This document shows positions 1 to 9,636 of a stretch of DNA of 64,000 nt, one piece after another. Position numbers and translations under genes: made by a program. Origin of the DNA: Lichenibacterium ramalinae. GTDB lineage: Bacteria > Pseudomonadota > Alphaproteobacteria > Rhizobiales > Beijerinckiaceae. The notes below the pieces were generated by a model. That model saw nothing but the letters and a program-made list of their open reading frames with translations, searched no databases and was not told the origin of the DNA. Location of the stretch: positions 124,001 through 188,000 of the forward strand of contig NZ_QYBC01000002.1 in the NCBI RefSeq assembly GCF_004137085.1, given 5' to 3'. Positions within the stretch are counted from its first letter, which is position 1. Every line of letters starts with the position of its first letter.

Positions 1-137
1 CGCCGGCCATCCTCGTCCGACAGGGGGCCGTAGGTCCCGATGTCGCCGGGCTCGCCCGTGTAGGACTTGAGGCGCACCTCGCCCCGCACTCCCTGCGGCG
101 CCCCCACGACGCCCACCAGCACCATCCGCTCCGCCAT
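1..137 (-). CDS. rimM: 16S rRNA processing protein RimM, N-terminal part
   Basis: The gene runs off the left edge, so only about 45 residues are visible. They begin MAERMVLVGVVGAPQGVRG and continue into EVRLKSYTG and TYGPLSDEDG, the conserved start of RimM, which helps mature the head domain of the 30S ribosomal subunit and binds protein S19. The ATG at 135-137 is the only sensible start. It is divergent from hpnN across 288 bp in which I see no gene. The usual partners rpsP and trmD are not in view; rpsP, normally upstream, is replaced here by hpnN. The family is recognised from motif memory; truncation limits confidence. Confidence 0.8.
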   Translation of the reverse strand, partial: MAERMVLVGVVGAPQGVRGEVRLKSYTGEPGDIGTYGPLSDEDGR

Positions 138-425
138 CGTCCCCGTCCCGCTCTCGGCACCACGGCCGATCCTATGGCACGGTTCGGGCCGGCGGCGAAC
201 GGGGCTCCGCCCGGTCCGGGGCGCCGATTCGGCCAGCCTTGCCTTGACGGCCGGAGTCGTGCGAGTGCTTCCCGCCATGTGGGTCCCGGCCCGCACCTCG
301 CGTCGGCCCGGTCCGGCCGACCCTGCGGCATGGGATGTCGGCGGGAGCCCAATCTTGACAGGCCCGGAGGCTCGCAGCGCTCCGTGCCCGCGCCGCCCGC
401 GCAGAACGAGGATGCAGACGACCGA

Positions 426-3077
426 ATGTTGACCAGGATCGTAGCGCGGATCGTCGCCGCCTGCAGCCGCCACGCCATGCTGGTGGTGCTGCTGTCGGCC
501 CTCCTCACCGTCTTGTCCGCCTGGTACGCGGCCACGCATTTCGCCATCAACACGGATTCCAACACGCTGATCGCCAGCGACCTGCCGTGGCGCCAGCGCC
601 AGGAAGCCTTCAACAAGGCCTTTCCGCAGAACGACGGCCTGATCCTGATGGTGCTGGACGGCAGCACGCCCGAGGCCGCCCAGGACGCGGCGGACCGGTT
701 CGTGGCCCGCCTGAAGGACGACACGCGCCACTTCGACTTCGTCCGCCTGCCGCCCGAACAGGCGTTCTTCGGCAAGGACGGCCTGCTGTTCCAGCCCGTC
801 GCCGCGGTGCGGCAGGCCGCCGACCAGCTCGGCAAGGCCCAGCCCCTGCTCGCCACCCTGGCGGCCGACCCGAGCCTGCGCGGCCTGTCGCAGATGGTCG
901 GCATGATGGGCATCGGCATCGAGCAGGGGAAGATCCCGCTCGACCAGGTGCAGCCGTTCTTCTCCAAGATGGCGGATTCCATCGAGGGCGCGCTCGCCGG
1001 CCGCGTCGTGCCCTTCTCCTTCCAGGCCCTGGCGGGCGGCAACGACGGGCAGGCCTATCCCAACCGCCGCTTCGTGCAGCTCAAGCCCAAGCTCGACTAC
1101 GGCGCGCTCGAGCCCGGCGCCGACGCCACCGACGTCGTCCGCACCACCATCGACGAGCTCCACCTCACCCCGGACCACGGCGTGACGGTGCGGCTCACCG
1201 GCCAGATCCCGCTCGACGACCAGGAGTTCGGCACTCTGAAGGAGGGCTTCGCCCTCAACTCCATCCTCACCGTGCTGGCCGTGGTCTTCCTGCTGTGGCT
1301 CGCGCTGAAGTCCGGCCGGCTGATCGTGGCGGTGTTCCTCGCCACCGCCGTCGGCCTCGTGATGACGGCGGCGCTGGGGCTGCTGCTGGTCGGCGCCCTG
1401 AATCTCATCTCGGTCGCCTTCGCGGTGCTGTTCATCGGCATCGGGGTCGATTTCGGCATCCAGTTCTCGGTGCGCTACCGCGACGAGCGCTTCATCGAGA
1501 ACGCGCTCCTGCCCGCCATCGTCGGGGCCGGCGCCAAGGCGGGACGGCCGCTACTGCTCGCCGCCGCCGCCACGACGGCCGGCTTCTTCTCCTTCCTGCC
1601 GACCGACTACAAGGGCGTGTCCGAGCTCGGCCTCATCGCCGGCAACGGCATGATCATCGCCTTCGTGGTGTCGATCACGCTCCTGCCGGCGCTGCTGCAG
1701 CTCTTCAACCCGCCCTCCGAATCCAAGGAGGTGGGCTACGCCTTCCTGAAACCCGTCGACCACTTCCTCGAGAACCACCGCCTGCTCGTCATCGTGGCCA
1801 CGCTCGGCCCGGTGATCCTGATGTCGCCGCTGCTCTTCCACGTCCGCTTCGACTTCAACCCGCTGAACCTCAACAGCGACAAGGTCGAGTCCGTGGCGAC
1901 GATCCGCGACCTCGCCACCGATGCCAGCACCACGCCCTACAAGGTCGACGTGCTGGAGCCGACGCTGGCCCGCGCCAACGCGGTGGCGGCCGAGATCGCC
2001 AAGCTGCCCGAGGTCGGCAACGCCAAGACGCTCGACGCCTACGTGCCGGCCGACCAGGAGCCCAAGCTCCAGATCATCGCCGACCTCAAGGACCTGCTCG
2101 GCCCCTCGCTCGACCCGGGCGCCGACGCCAAGCCGGCACCGACCGATGCCGAGAGCGTCGACGCCTTGAAGGGCGCCGTCGTGCGGCTCGACCGCGCCGC
2201 CGCCAAGGGCACGGGCCAGGCGCAGGCCACGACGAAGCGCCTGTCCGACGCCTTCGGCAAGCTCGCGGCGGCCCCGGCTTCGGCCCGCGACATGGCCAGC
2301 CTGGCCTTCGTGCCCGCCATGCACCTCCTGATCGACCAGCTGCGCGGCCTCATCTCGGCCGAAACCGTGACGCTCGCCAACCTGCCGGCCAGCATCCGGG
2401 GCGACTGGGTGACGCAGGGTGGGCAGGCCCGCATCGAGGTGACGCCCAAGGACCTGTCGACCGCCAACGACAACCTGCAGCGCTTCGGCGATGCCGTCCT
2501 GGCGGTGGCGCCCGACGCCACGGGACAGCCCATCGTCATCAAGGACTCGGGCGACTCGGTGATCCACGCCTTCATCGAGGCCGGCATCTGGGCCCTGGCA
2601 TCGATCGCCGTGCTGCTCTACCTCGCCCTGCGCCGCATCACCGACGTGCTGCTGACGCTGGTCCCGCTGATCCTCGCCGGCCTGCTGACGCTGGAGGTCA
2701 CGGTGGTGATCGGCATGCCGCTCAACTTCGCCAACATCATCGCCATCCCGCTGCTGCTCGGGCTCGGCGTCGCCTTCAAGATCTACTTCGTGCTGGCGTG
2801 GCGCGCCGGGCAGCGGCACGTGCTGCAGTCGAGCCTGACCCGCGCGGTGTTCTTCTCCGCCTCGTGCACGGCGGTGGCCTTCGGCTCGCTCTGGGCGTCC
2901 AGCCATCCCGGCACGTCGAGCATGGGCAAGCTGCTGGCCCTGTCGCTCGCCTGCACCCTGGTCTCGGCCATCTTCTTCCAGCCGGCCCTCATGGGCCCGC
3001 CCCGCGAAGAGGAGCGCGTCGACCCCGAGGAGGAGGCGCGCAACATCACCCGGGAGATCACGCAGGCGGCGGAGTGA
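426..3077 (+). CDS. hpnN: Hopanoid-associated RND transporter HpnN
   Basis: Inner-membrane RND/MMPL-type protein of 883 residues that in known systems moves hopanoids to the outer membrane. One membrane helix lies near residues 16-40, followed by a large periplasmic loop, a helix cluster at about 275-430, a second periplasmic loop at about 450-715 and a second helix cluster at about 718-860. The motif GIGVDFGIQFSVRYRDE in the first cluster is typical of the family. The open frame extends 84 codons further upstream, but that part is arginine/proline-rich and unlike the family. The ATG at 426 (MLTRIVARIV), shortly after an AACGAGGA ribosome binding site, is preferred. No squalene-hopene cyclase or other hpn genes are nearby. 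Confidence 0.88.
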   Translation: MLTRIVARIVAACSRHAMLVVLLSALLTVLSAWYAATHFAINTDSNTLIASDLPWRQRQEAFNKAFPQNDGLILMVLDGSTPEAAQDAADRFVARLKDDTRHFDFVRLPPEQAFFGKDGLLFQPVAAVRQAADQLGKAQPLLATLAADPSLRGLSQMVGMMGIGIEQGKIPLDQVQPFFSKMADSIEGALAGRVVPFSFQALAGGNDGQAYPNRRFVQLKPKLDYGALEPGADATDVVRTTIDELHLTPDHGVTVRLTGQIPLDDQEFGTLKEGFALNSILTVLAVVFLLWLALKSGRLIVAVFLATAVGLVMTAALGLLLVGALNLISVAFAVLFIGIGVDFGIQFSVRYRDERFIENALLPAIVGAGAKAGRPLLLAAAATTAGFFSFLPTDYKGVSELGLIAGNGMIIAFVVSITLLPALLQLFNPPSESKEVGYAFLKPVDHFLENHRLLVIVATLGPVILMSPLLFHVRFDFNPLNLNSDKVESVATIRDLATDASTTPYKVDVLEPTLARANAVAAEIAKLPEVGNAKTLDAYVPADQEPKLQIIADLKDLLGPSLDPGADAKPAPTDAESVDALKGAVVRLDRAAAKGTGQAQATTKRLSDAFGKLAAAPASARDMASLAFVPAMHLLIDQLRGLISAETVTLANLPASIRGDWVTQGGQARIEVTPKDLSTANDNLQRFGDAVLAVAPDATGQPIVIKDSGDSVIHAFIEAGIWALASIAVLLYLALRRITDVLLTLVPLILAGLLTLEVTVVIGMPLNFANIIAIPLLLGLGVAFKIYFVLAWRAGQRHVLQSSLTRAVFFSASCTAVAFGSLWASSHPGTSSMGKLLALSLACTLVSAIFFQPALMGPPREEERVDPEEEARNITREITQAAE

Positions 3078-3089
3078 CCTCACGGGAGG

Positions 3090-3114
3090 GCCGGGGCGTC
3101 ACCGTCGCCCCGGC
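3090..3114 (+). terminator. Intrinsic-type hairpin after hpnN
   Basis: A perfect 9-bp stem (GCCGGGGCG at 3090-3098 and CGCCCCGGC at 3106-3114) with a 7-base loop lies 12 bases after the hpnN stop. There is no long T tract, which is common in such GC-rich genomes. It stands between the convergent hpnN and frmA genes and may serve both. Confidence 0.6.
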
Positions 3115-3163
3115 TCCCCTGTCGCATGCCTCGCGTCTCACCGTGGACATGGGAGCCGATCGA

Positions 3164-3235
3164 GAGGCGGGACGGGCGGGGACCCGTCCCCTTCGCTTGT
3201 GAGGCGGGACGGGTGGGGACCCGCCCCTTCGAGGC

Positions 3236-3237
<2 letters not shown>
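3164..3237. repeat. Tandem duplication of a 37-bp self-complementary unit
   Basis: Two adjacent 37-bp units begin GAGGCGGGACGGG at 3164 and 3201. Each contains an inner GGGACGGG/CCCGTCCC type dyad, with compensating changes in the second copy (GGGTGGGG against CCGCCCC). The repeat ends at the frmA stop, so each unit may form a hairpin and act as an extra terminator for frmA. Coordinates are read directly; function is inferred. Confidence 0.6.
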
Positions 3238-4348
<1,111 letters not shown>

Positions 4349-4481
4349 GGGAGTCCCGAAAGGCAGGGTCAAAGGGTGGCCGGAGCTTATCCAGCGTGGC
4401 CGCCCTTGGCTATCGCGGCCCTTGGCCAGGCGGCCCATCGCCGACCGGGCGGTGCCGCCCCAACGCGCAGGGCGGCCAAAT

Positions 4482-4489
4482 TGCATGCA
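4482..4489. promoter_or_regulatory. TGCATGCA palindrome, candidate regulator site (copy 1)
   Basis: Perfect 8-bp palindrome between frmA and the AtzH gene, in the context AAATTGCATGCAGG. The same 8-mer recurs at 8428 in the gap before the binding-protein gene of the island importer. FCD-type GntR proteins bind short palindromes, so this may be an operator of the regulator at 7706-8398. It is only eight bases long, and no flanking symmetry is conserved. Confidence 0.25.
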
Positions 4490-4508
4490 GGTATCGCCCA
4501 GCCCGGCG

Positions 4509-4895
4509 TCATGCCGGCGCGTCGATCACGCTGACGTGGGCCGCCACGATGCGCCACCCTTCCGGCAGGCGTGCCCAGCTCTGGGTCTGGCGCCCGACGC
4601 GCCCCGGCGCGCCGTCCCGCCGGAACAGCGTCGAGGCGGTGGCGAAGTCCCGCCCGAAGGTGGTGATGACCGTGCCGTCGAGGTCGCGTCCGAGCCCGGT
4701 GGCCGGCCGGGCGGCGCGGAACGCCGCGATGGCGGCGTGGCCGTAGAGGTTCTCGCCCGTGCCGTAGCGCAAGGCCCGCGCGTCCCGCCAGAAGAAGCCG
4801 TCGAGCGCCGCGACGTCGTTGCCGACCAGGGCGGCCTCGTAGGCGGCGAAGGCCGCCTCCACCTCGGCCCGGGTGACGGGATCGTCGATCGTCAT
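4509..4895 (-). CDS. atzH: AtzH-type decarboxylase (DUF3225, NTF2-like fold)
   Basis: A 128-residue cytoplasmic protein with the SnoaL/NTF2-like pattern of the AtzH family ([41 protein letters not shown], and the ending [15 protein letters not shown]). AtzH of the cyanuric acid pathway decarboxylates 1,3-dicarboxyurea, the product of AtzE, to allophanate. The ATG at 4895 is chosen because the 14 extra residues of the longer frame are not family-like. It is divergent from the allophanate hydrolase gene across 79 bp, so the two probably share a control region. The position next to atzF supports the assignment. Other NTF2-like proteins of unknown function are the main alternative. Confidence 0.8.
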   Translation of the reverse strand: MTIDDPVTRAEVEAAFAAYEAALVGNDVAALDGFFWRDARALRYGTGENLYGHAAIAAFRAARPATGLGRDLDGTVITTFGRDFATASTLFRRDGAPGRVGRQTQSWARLPEGWRIVAAHVSVIDAPA

Positions 4896-4974
4896 GGCAC
4901 TCTCCCGGCGCCGCCCATGGCGCGATGCTTGCGACATGGCGGGGCCATGCCCCGAGCCTAACAGGAACCGTGCC

Positions 4975-6771
4975 GTGAAAACCTCGCTCGACCGCGCCGC
5001 GCTGCATCGGGCCTACCGCGACGGCCTCGACCCGGCCGCCATCGTGGCGGCCTGTCTGGTGGCGGCCGAGATGGAGCAGAACCGGGGCGTCTTCATCAGC
5101 GTGGCCGAGCCCGCGGCGCGCCAAGCCCTCGCCACCCTCGGCCCCTTCGATCCCGTGGCCAAGCCGCTGTGGGGCCTGCCCTTCGCCGTGAAGGACAACA
5201 TCGACCTTTCGGGCGTCGCCACCACGGCCGCCTGCCCGGCCTTCGCCTACACGCCGCAGCGCTCCGCCACCGCGGTGGAGCGCCTCATCGCCGCCGGCGC
5301 CATCCCCATCGGCAAGACCAACCTCGACCAGTTCGCCACGGGCCTCGTCGGCGTCCGCACCCCCTATCCGGTGCCGAAGAACAGCGTCGACCCCGCGCTC
5401 GTGCCGGGCGGCTCCTCCTCGGGGTCAGCCGTGGCGGTGGCGTCGGGCCTCGTCTCCTTCGCGCTCGGCACCGACACGGCGGGCTCGGGCCGGGTGCCGG
5501 CCGGGCTCAACAACATCGTCGGCCTGAAGCCGACGCTCGGCGCCGTGCCGGTGCGGGGCGTCGTCCCGGCCTGCCAGACCCTGGACTGCGTCTCGGTCTT
5601 CGGCCTCACCGTCGCCGACGCCTGGGCGGTGGCCGAGGCCATGGCGGGTTTCGACGCCGCCGACCCCTGGTCGCGCCGCGTGTCGCTCGGCGCCCCGGGC
5701 GCGCTGCCGCCGCACCTGCGCGTCGGCGTCCCGGACGCGGCAAGCCGCCGCTTCTTCGGCGACGCCGCGGCGGAACGCGCCTTCGACGCCGCCCTGGCGC
5801 TCTACGCGGGGCTCGGCGCCACGCTGGTCCCGGTGGATTTCGCGCCGCTCTTCGCCGTCGCCGACCTGCTCTACGAGGGGGCCTGGGTGGCGGAGCGCTA
5901 TGCCGCCATCCGCCCCTTCATCGCGGCGCACCGCGACGCCCTCCACCCCACCACGGCGCGCATCATCCTGGGCGCCGAGTCCCTGTCGGCCGCCGATGCC
6001 TTCGCCGGGATCTACAGGCTGGCCGAGCTGCGCCGCGCCGCCGAGCCGCTGTGGGGCGGGCTCGACCTCCTCGCCGTGCCGACGGTGCCGCGCGCCTTCA
6101 GGGTGGCGGAGCTCGATGCCGACCCGATCGGGCCGAATACGGCGCTCGGCACCTACACCAACTTCGTCAACCTGCTCGACCTTTGCGCCCTGGCGGTGCC
6201 GGGGCCGTCGCGGGACGACGGCCTGCCGGGCGGCACCACGCTGGTCGCGCTGGCGGGCCGCGACGGGTTCCTGGCCTCGATCGGGGCCGCCCTGCACGCG
6301 GCCGCCGCGGTGCCGATGGGCGCCGGGGCGCATCCGGTGCCGCCCGCCCCCGAGGTCCCGGCTGCGGCAGGGCCCGAGGACGGCATCGAGATCGTGGTCA
6401 TCGGCGCCCACCTGTCGGGCATGCCGCTGAACCGGGACCTCGTGGCGCTGGGCGGCACGTTCCGCCGCGCCGTGGACACGCGGCCGGAGTATCGCCTGCA
6501 CGCCCTGCCGGGCGGCCCGCCCGCGCGGCCGGGCCTGCTGCGCGTCGCCGAGGGCGGCGGCGCCGTCGCGGCTGAGGTTTGGAGCCTGCCGCCGGCCGGC
6601 TTCGGCCGGTTCGTCGAGACGATCCCGGCGCCGCTCGGCATCGGCCGGGTCCGCCTCGCCGACGGGACGGCGCCGGCGGGCTTCCTGTGCGAGCCGGCCG
6701 GGCTCGTCGGCGCGCGCGACATCACCCACCTCGGCGGGTGGCGGCGCTTCGTCGCGGAAGGCGCGGCATGA
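4975..6771 (+). CDS. atzF: Allophanate hydrolase (AtzF type)
   Basis: Cytoplasmic enzyme of 598 residues converting allophanate to ammonia and carbon dioxide, the last step of cyanuric acid and biuret breakdown. The amidase-signature domain (about 1-430) shows the Ser-cisSer-Lys triad as K73 (FAVKDNID), S147 (GGSSSGSAVA) and S171 (TDTAGSGRVPA), with the spacing of characterised AtzF (74 and 24 residues). A C-terminal domain (about 445-598, with GAHLSGMPLNRDLVALGG) is the allophanate hydrolase C-terminal fold. The GTG at 4975 follows AGGAA by 7-8 bases and gives VKTSLDRAALH; an ATG at 4936 is possible but has no good ribosome site. It overlaps the next gene by ATGA. Confidence 0.93.
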   Translation: MKTSLDRAALHRAYRDGLDPAAIVAACLVAAEMEQNRGVFISVAEPAARQALATLGPFDPVAKPLWGLPFAVKDNIDLSGVATTAACPAFAYTPQRSATAVERLIAAGAIPIGKTNLDQFATGLVGVRTPYPVPKNSVDPALVPGGSSSGSAVAVASGLVSFALGTDTAGSGRVPAGLNNIVGLKPTLGAVPVRGVVPACQTLDCVSVFGLTVADAWAVAEAMAGFDAADPWSRRVSLGAPGALPPHLRVGVPDAASRRFFGDAAAERAFDAALALYAGLGATLVPVDFAPLFAVADLLYEGAWVAERYAAIRPFIAAHRDALHPTTARIILGAESLSAADAFAGIYRLAELRRAAEPLWGGLDLLAVPTVPRAFRVAELDADPIGPNTALGTYTNFVNLLDLCALAVPGPSRDDGLPGGTTLVALAGRDGFLASIGAALHAAAAVPMGAGAHPVPPAPEVPAAAGPEDGIEIVVIGAHLSGMPLNRDLVALGGTFRRAVDTRPEYRLHALPGGPPARPGLLRVAEGGGAVAAEVWSLPPAGFGRFVETIPAPLGIGRVRLADGTAPAGFLCEPAGLVGARDITHLGGWRRFVAEGAA

Positions 6772-7709
6772 GCCCCGCCATCCCGCTGGTCGACCTGAGG
6801 CCCCTGGCGGAGGGCGAAGCCGGGCAGGCCCGGGTGGCGGCCGAGATCGGGCGGGCCTGCCGCGACATCGGCTTCTTCGCCGTCACGCGGGCGCCGGTGC
6901 CGGCGGGGCTCGGCGAGGCCGTCTTCGCGGCGGCGGCGGCCTTCTTCGCCCTTCCGGCCGAGCAGAAGGCGAAGGTCTCGATCCGCCGCTCCCGCCACAA
7001 CCGGGGCTACGTGGGCCTGGCCGTCGAGGCCCTGGACCCGGCGCGCGGGCCCGACAACAAGGAGGCGTTCAACATCGGCCTCGACCTCGCCCCCGACGAT
7101 CCCGAGGTGCTGGCCGGCAAGCCCTTCCGCGGCCCCAACCTGTGGCCGGACCTGCCGGGCTTCCGCGACACGCTCCTCGCCTATTACGCGGCGATGCTGG
7201 ACCTCGGGGTCACGCTGCACCGGGCCATCGCCCGCGACCTCGGCCTCGCGCCGGACGCCTTCGACGACAAGTTCCGCCGGCCGCTCGCCACGCTGCGCCT
7301 GCTCCACTACCCGGCGGCGCCCGCCGCGGGGGGGCGGCCTCTCGGCGCCGGGACCCACACCGACTACGGCAACCTCACCCTGCTGGCGACGGACGGCGTC
7401 GGCGGGCTGGAGGTGCAGGCGCGGGACGGCGCCTGGCTCGCGGTGCCGCCCATGCCGGGGGCGCTCGTGTGCAACGTCGGCGATTGCCTCGCCCGCTGGA
7501 CCAACGACGTCTACGCGTCGACGCCGCATCGCGTGGTGAGCCCGACGGGGCGGGAACGCAGTTCCGTGGCCTTCTTCCTCGATGCCGACCCCGACGCCGT
7601 GGTGGCTGCATTGCCGGGTTGCGTTGCGGCCGGCTGTGCGCCGCTCTACACCCCGGTGACGGTCGCCGACCACCTCCGGTCGCGTCTCGATTCGACGTAC
7701 GGGCCATGA
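6768..7709 (+). CDS. Fe(II)/2-oxoglutarate-type dioxygenase, isopenicillin N synthase family
   Basis: A 313-residue cytoplasmic oxygenase of the IPNS/plant-type dioxygenase family. It begins IPLVDLRPL, has the DIGFFAVTRAPVP region of the N-terminal domain, the iron-binding H-x-D in GTHTDYGNLTLL, the distal histidine in STPHRVVSP and the Arg-x-Ser co-substrate motif in GRERSSVAFF. Family members hydroxylate or oxidatively demethylate small molecules; the substrate here is unknown. It is coupled by ATGA to both atzF upstream and gntR downstream, so it belongs to the ureide operon. I infer that it prepares or modifies a ring compound before hydrolysis. Nothing in the known cyanuric acid route requires it. 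Confidence 0.85.
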   Translation: MSPAIPLVDLRPLAEGEAGQARVAAEIGRACRDIGFFAVTRAPVPAGLGEAVFAAAAAFFALPAEQKAKVSIRRSRHNRGYVGLAVEALDPARGPDNKEAFNIGLDLAPDDPEVLAGKPFRGPNLWPDLPGFRDTLLAYYAAMLDLGVTLHRAIARDLGLAPDAFDDKFRRPLATLRLLHYPAAPAAGGRPLGAGTHTDYGNLTLLATDGVGGLEVQARDGAWLAVPPMPGALVCNVGDCLARWTNDVYASTPHRVVSPTGRERSSVAFFLDADPDAVVAALPGCVAAGCAPLYTPVTVADHLRSRLDSTYGP

Positions 7710-8398
7710 CCAAGATCACCAAGGCGTTCGAAATCCAGAAGGCGATCGCGGACGACATCGTCCACGGGCGGCGGGCGCCCGGCACGGCGTTGGACGAGAC
7801 GCTTCTGGCGCATGCGTTCAACGTGTCCCGCACGCCGATCCGCGAGGCCATCCGCCAGCTCGAGATGTCCGGCCTCGTCGAGGCGCGCCCGCATCGCGGC
7901 GCCGTGGTCTGCGACGTGCCGCCCGGGCGCCTCGACGACATGTTCTCGGTCATGCGGGAACTCGAGGCGCTCTGCGCGCGCCTCGCCGCGGCCGCCATGA
8001 CGGCGGAGGAGCGGGCCGCGCTGCGCGCCCTGCACGAGGCTTCGGCGGAGCTCGTCAGGGGCGAGCAGCGGGACGCCTACGTGGCGGCCAACGATGCCTT
8101 CCACGACGCCGTCTACGACGGCTCGGGCAACGGCTTCCTGGCCGAGACGGCACGCCACGTCAGGTTCAGGCTGTCGCCGTTCCGCCGTGCGCAGTTCGAA
8201 GGCAGGAGTCGCCTCGCCCGCAGCTTCGACGAGCATGAACGCATCGTGGCTGCCCTCGAACGGGGCGACGCCGTCGCGGCCGAGGCCGAGATGCGCGTCC
8301 ACCTCGGGGTGGTGCGCGAGTCCGTCGACGCGATCGACCGCGGCGGCGCAGCCGCAACCTCACCCAAGCCGCGCCGGACGCGCCCCGCCCGGGCCTGA
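7706..8398 (+). CDS. GntR family (FCD subfamily) transcriptional regulator
   Basis: A 230-residue regulator. The winged helix-turn-helix occupies about residues 10-72, with the family core FNVSRTPIREAIRQLEMSGL, and is followed by an all-helical FCD ligand domain (about 85-215) containing ANDAFHDAVYDGSGN and FDEHERIVAALERGD, which carry the usual metal-site Asp/His positions. It starts by ATGA overlap with the dioxygenase and is followed by a 76-bp gap before the importer genes, so it likely senses an island substrate or intermediate and controls the operon. Whether it represses or activates cannot be told. Candidate TGCATGCA sites lie at 4482 and 8428. Confidence 0.9.
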   Translation: MTKITKAFEIQKAIADDIVHGRRAPGTALDETLLAHAFNVSRTPIREAIRQLEMSGLVEARPHRGAVVCDVPPGRLDDMFSVMRELEALCARLAAAAMTAEERAALRALHEASAELVRGEQRDAYVAANDAFHDAVYDGSGNGFLAETARHVRFRLSPFRRAQFEGRSRLARSFDEHERIVAALERGDAVAAEAEMRVHLGVVRESVDAIDRGGAAATSPKPRRTRPARA

Positions 8399-8427
8399 CG
8401 GCACCGGCGCGGGCCAAACTGGCACGG

Positions 8428-8435
8428 TGCATGCA
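8428..8435. promoter_or_regulatory. TGCATGCA palindrome, candidate regulator site (copy 2)
   Basis: Perfect 8-bp palindrome 40 bases before the ATG of the importer binding protein, in the only sizeable gap (76 bp) inside the long plus-strand gene run. Its place directly after the GntR gene makes it a plausible operator for a second, inducible promoter. Chance occurrence of one 8-mer in 64 kb is about one, so two intergenic copies around one island are suggestive only. Confidence 0.3.
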
Positions 8436-8474
8436 AGATCCGGCGCGACAGATCGCCCTCGGAGCCCGCCCGCG

Positions 8475-9578
8475 ATGCCCGCATCCTTCGACCGCCGCCG
8501 CTTCCTCCAGACGAGCGGGGCCGCGGCCCTCGCCGTCGGCGTCCTGCCGCGGGCGGCCATCGCGGCCGACCCCCTGACGATCGGCATCGTCTACGTCGGG
8601 GCGCGCGACGACTTCGGCTGGAACCAGGCCCATGCCGTCGGCGTGAAGGCGCTGCGGGAGCTGCCGAACGTCAAGGTCGTCGAGGAGGAGAACGTCCCCG
8701 AAACCGACGCCGTGTCGAAGACCATGGAATCCATGATCAACCTCGACGGCGCCAAGCTGATCCTGCCGACCTCCTTCGGCTACTGGTCGCCCTTCGTGCT
8801 CGACGAGGCCAAGGCGAACCCCGACGTGCAGTTCCGCCATGCCGCGCCGCTGTGGAAGGAGGGCGACCCCAAGAACTCGGGCTCCTACTTCGCCTTCCTC
8901 GACCAGGCCCACTACGTCGACGGCGTGGCGGCCGGCCTCGCGTCGAAGAGCGGCAAGCTCGGCTTCGTGGCGGCCAAGCCCATCGGCATCGTGCTGCGCA
9001 ACATCAATTCCTTCCTGGCCGGCGCCCGCACCACCAACCCCAACGCCACCGTGCAGGTCATCTTCACGGGCGACTGGTCGCTGCCGGTGCGCGAGGCCGA
9101 GGCCACCAACGCCCTGGTCGACGCGGGCTGCGACCTCATCACCTGCCACGTCGACGGCCCCAAGGTGGTGATCCAGACCGCCGAGTCCCGCGGCGTGAAG
9201 AGCTGCGGCCACAATGCCGACCAGAGCCCGCTGGCCCCCAAGGGCTTCGTGACCGGGGCCGAATACAAGTGGGGCACGATCTACACGGGCTTCGCCGGCC
9301 TCATCGCCAAGGGCCAGCCGCTGCCCAACATCACCTTCGGCGGCTACGACCGCGACATGGTGCAGAACTCGCCCTACGGCGCGGGCGCCACCGAGCCGGC
9401 CCGCAAGGCCGCCGACGCCGCCATCGCCAAGCTCCGCACCGGTGCGCCCATCTTCACCACGGCCATCAAGGACAACAACGGCAAGATCGTCCTGGCCAAC
9501 GCCCCCAAGGACAATTACGCCGAGCCGCTGAACAACATGGACTACCTGGTCGAGGGCGTGATCGGTTCGACGCATTGA
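8475..9578 (+). CDS. BMP-family ABC transporter substrate-binding protein, Tat-exported
   Basis: Periplasmic binding protein of 367 residues in the BMP/PnrA family, which bind nucleosides and related bases. A twin-arginine signal is visible (DRRRFLQTSG, residues 6-15) with a likely cleavage after AIA near residue 30, and no lipobox cysteine, so it is a soluble periplasmic protein. Family motifs include VYVGARDDFGWNQAHAVG, SKTMESMINLDGAKLI and the C-terminal MDYLVEGVIG. It heads the importer genes and is followed after 58 bases by the first permease. Given its neighbours, a cyclic ureide such as cyanuric acid, barbiturate or a related heterocycle is the inferred ligand. Confidence 0.9.
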   Translation: MPASFDRRRFLQTSGAAALAVGVLPRAAIAADPLTIGIVYVGARDDFGWNQAHAVGVKALRELPNVKVVEEENVPETDAVSKTMESMINLDGAKLILPTSFGYWSPFVLDEAKANPDVQFRHAAPLWKEGDPKNSGSYFAFLDQAHYVDGVAAGLASKSGKLGFVAAKPIGIVLRNINSFLAGARTTNPNATVQVIFTGDWSLPVREAEATNALVDAGCDLITCHVDGPKVVIQTAESRGVKSCGHNADQSPLAPKGFVTGAEYKWGTIYTGFAGLIAKGQPLPNITFGGYDRDMVQNSPYGAGATEPARKAADAAIAKLRTGAPIFTTAIKDNNGKIVLANAPKDNYAEPLNNMDYLVEGVIGSTH

Positions 9579-9636
9579 CGGCGCCGCGCCGCTCCCGATG
9601 CTGGCGGGAGCGCGTCGCGCAGGGGAGCAACCTTCC

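Noticed and set aside
1551-3083. Long minus-strand open frame of 510 codons opposite hpnN
   Set aside because: Arginine/glycine/histidine-rich composition without motifs; an antisense shadow typical of very GC-rich coding DNA. The same reasoning applies to the frames opposite the importer ATPase, the DUF1217 gene and others.
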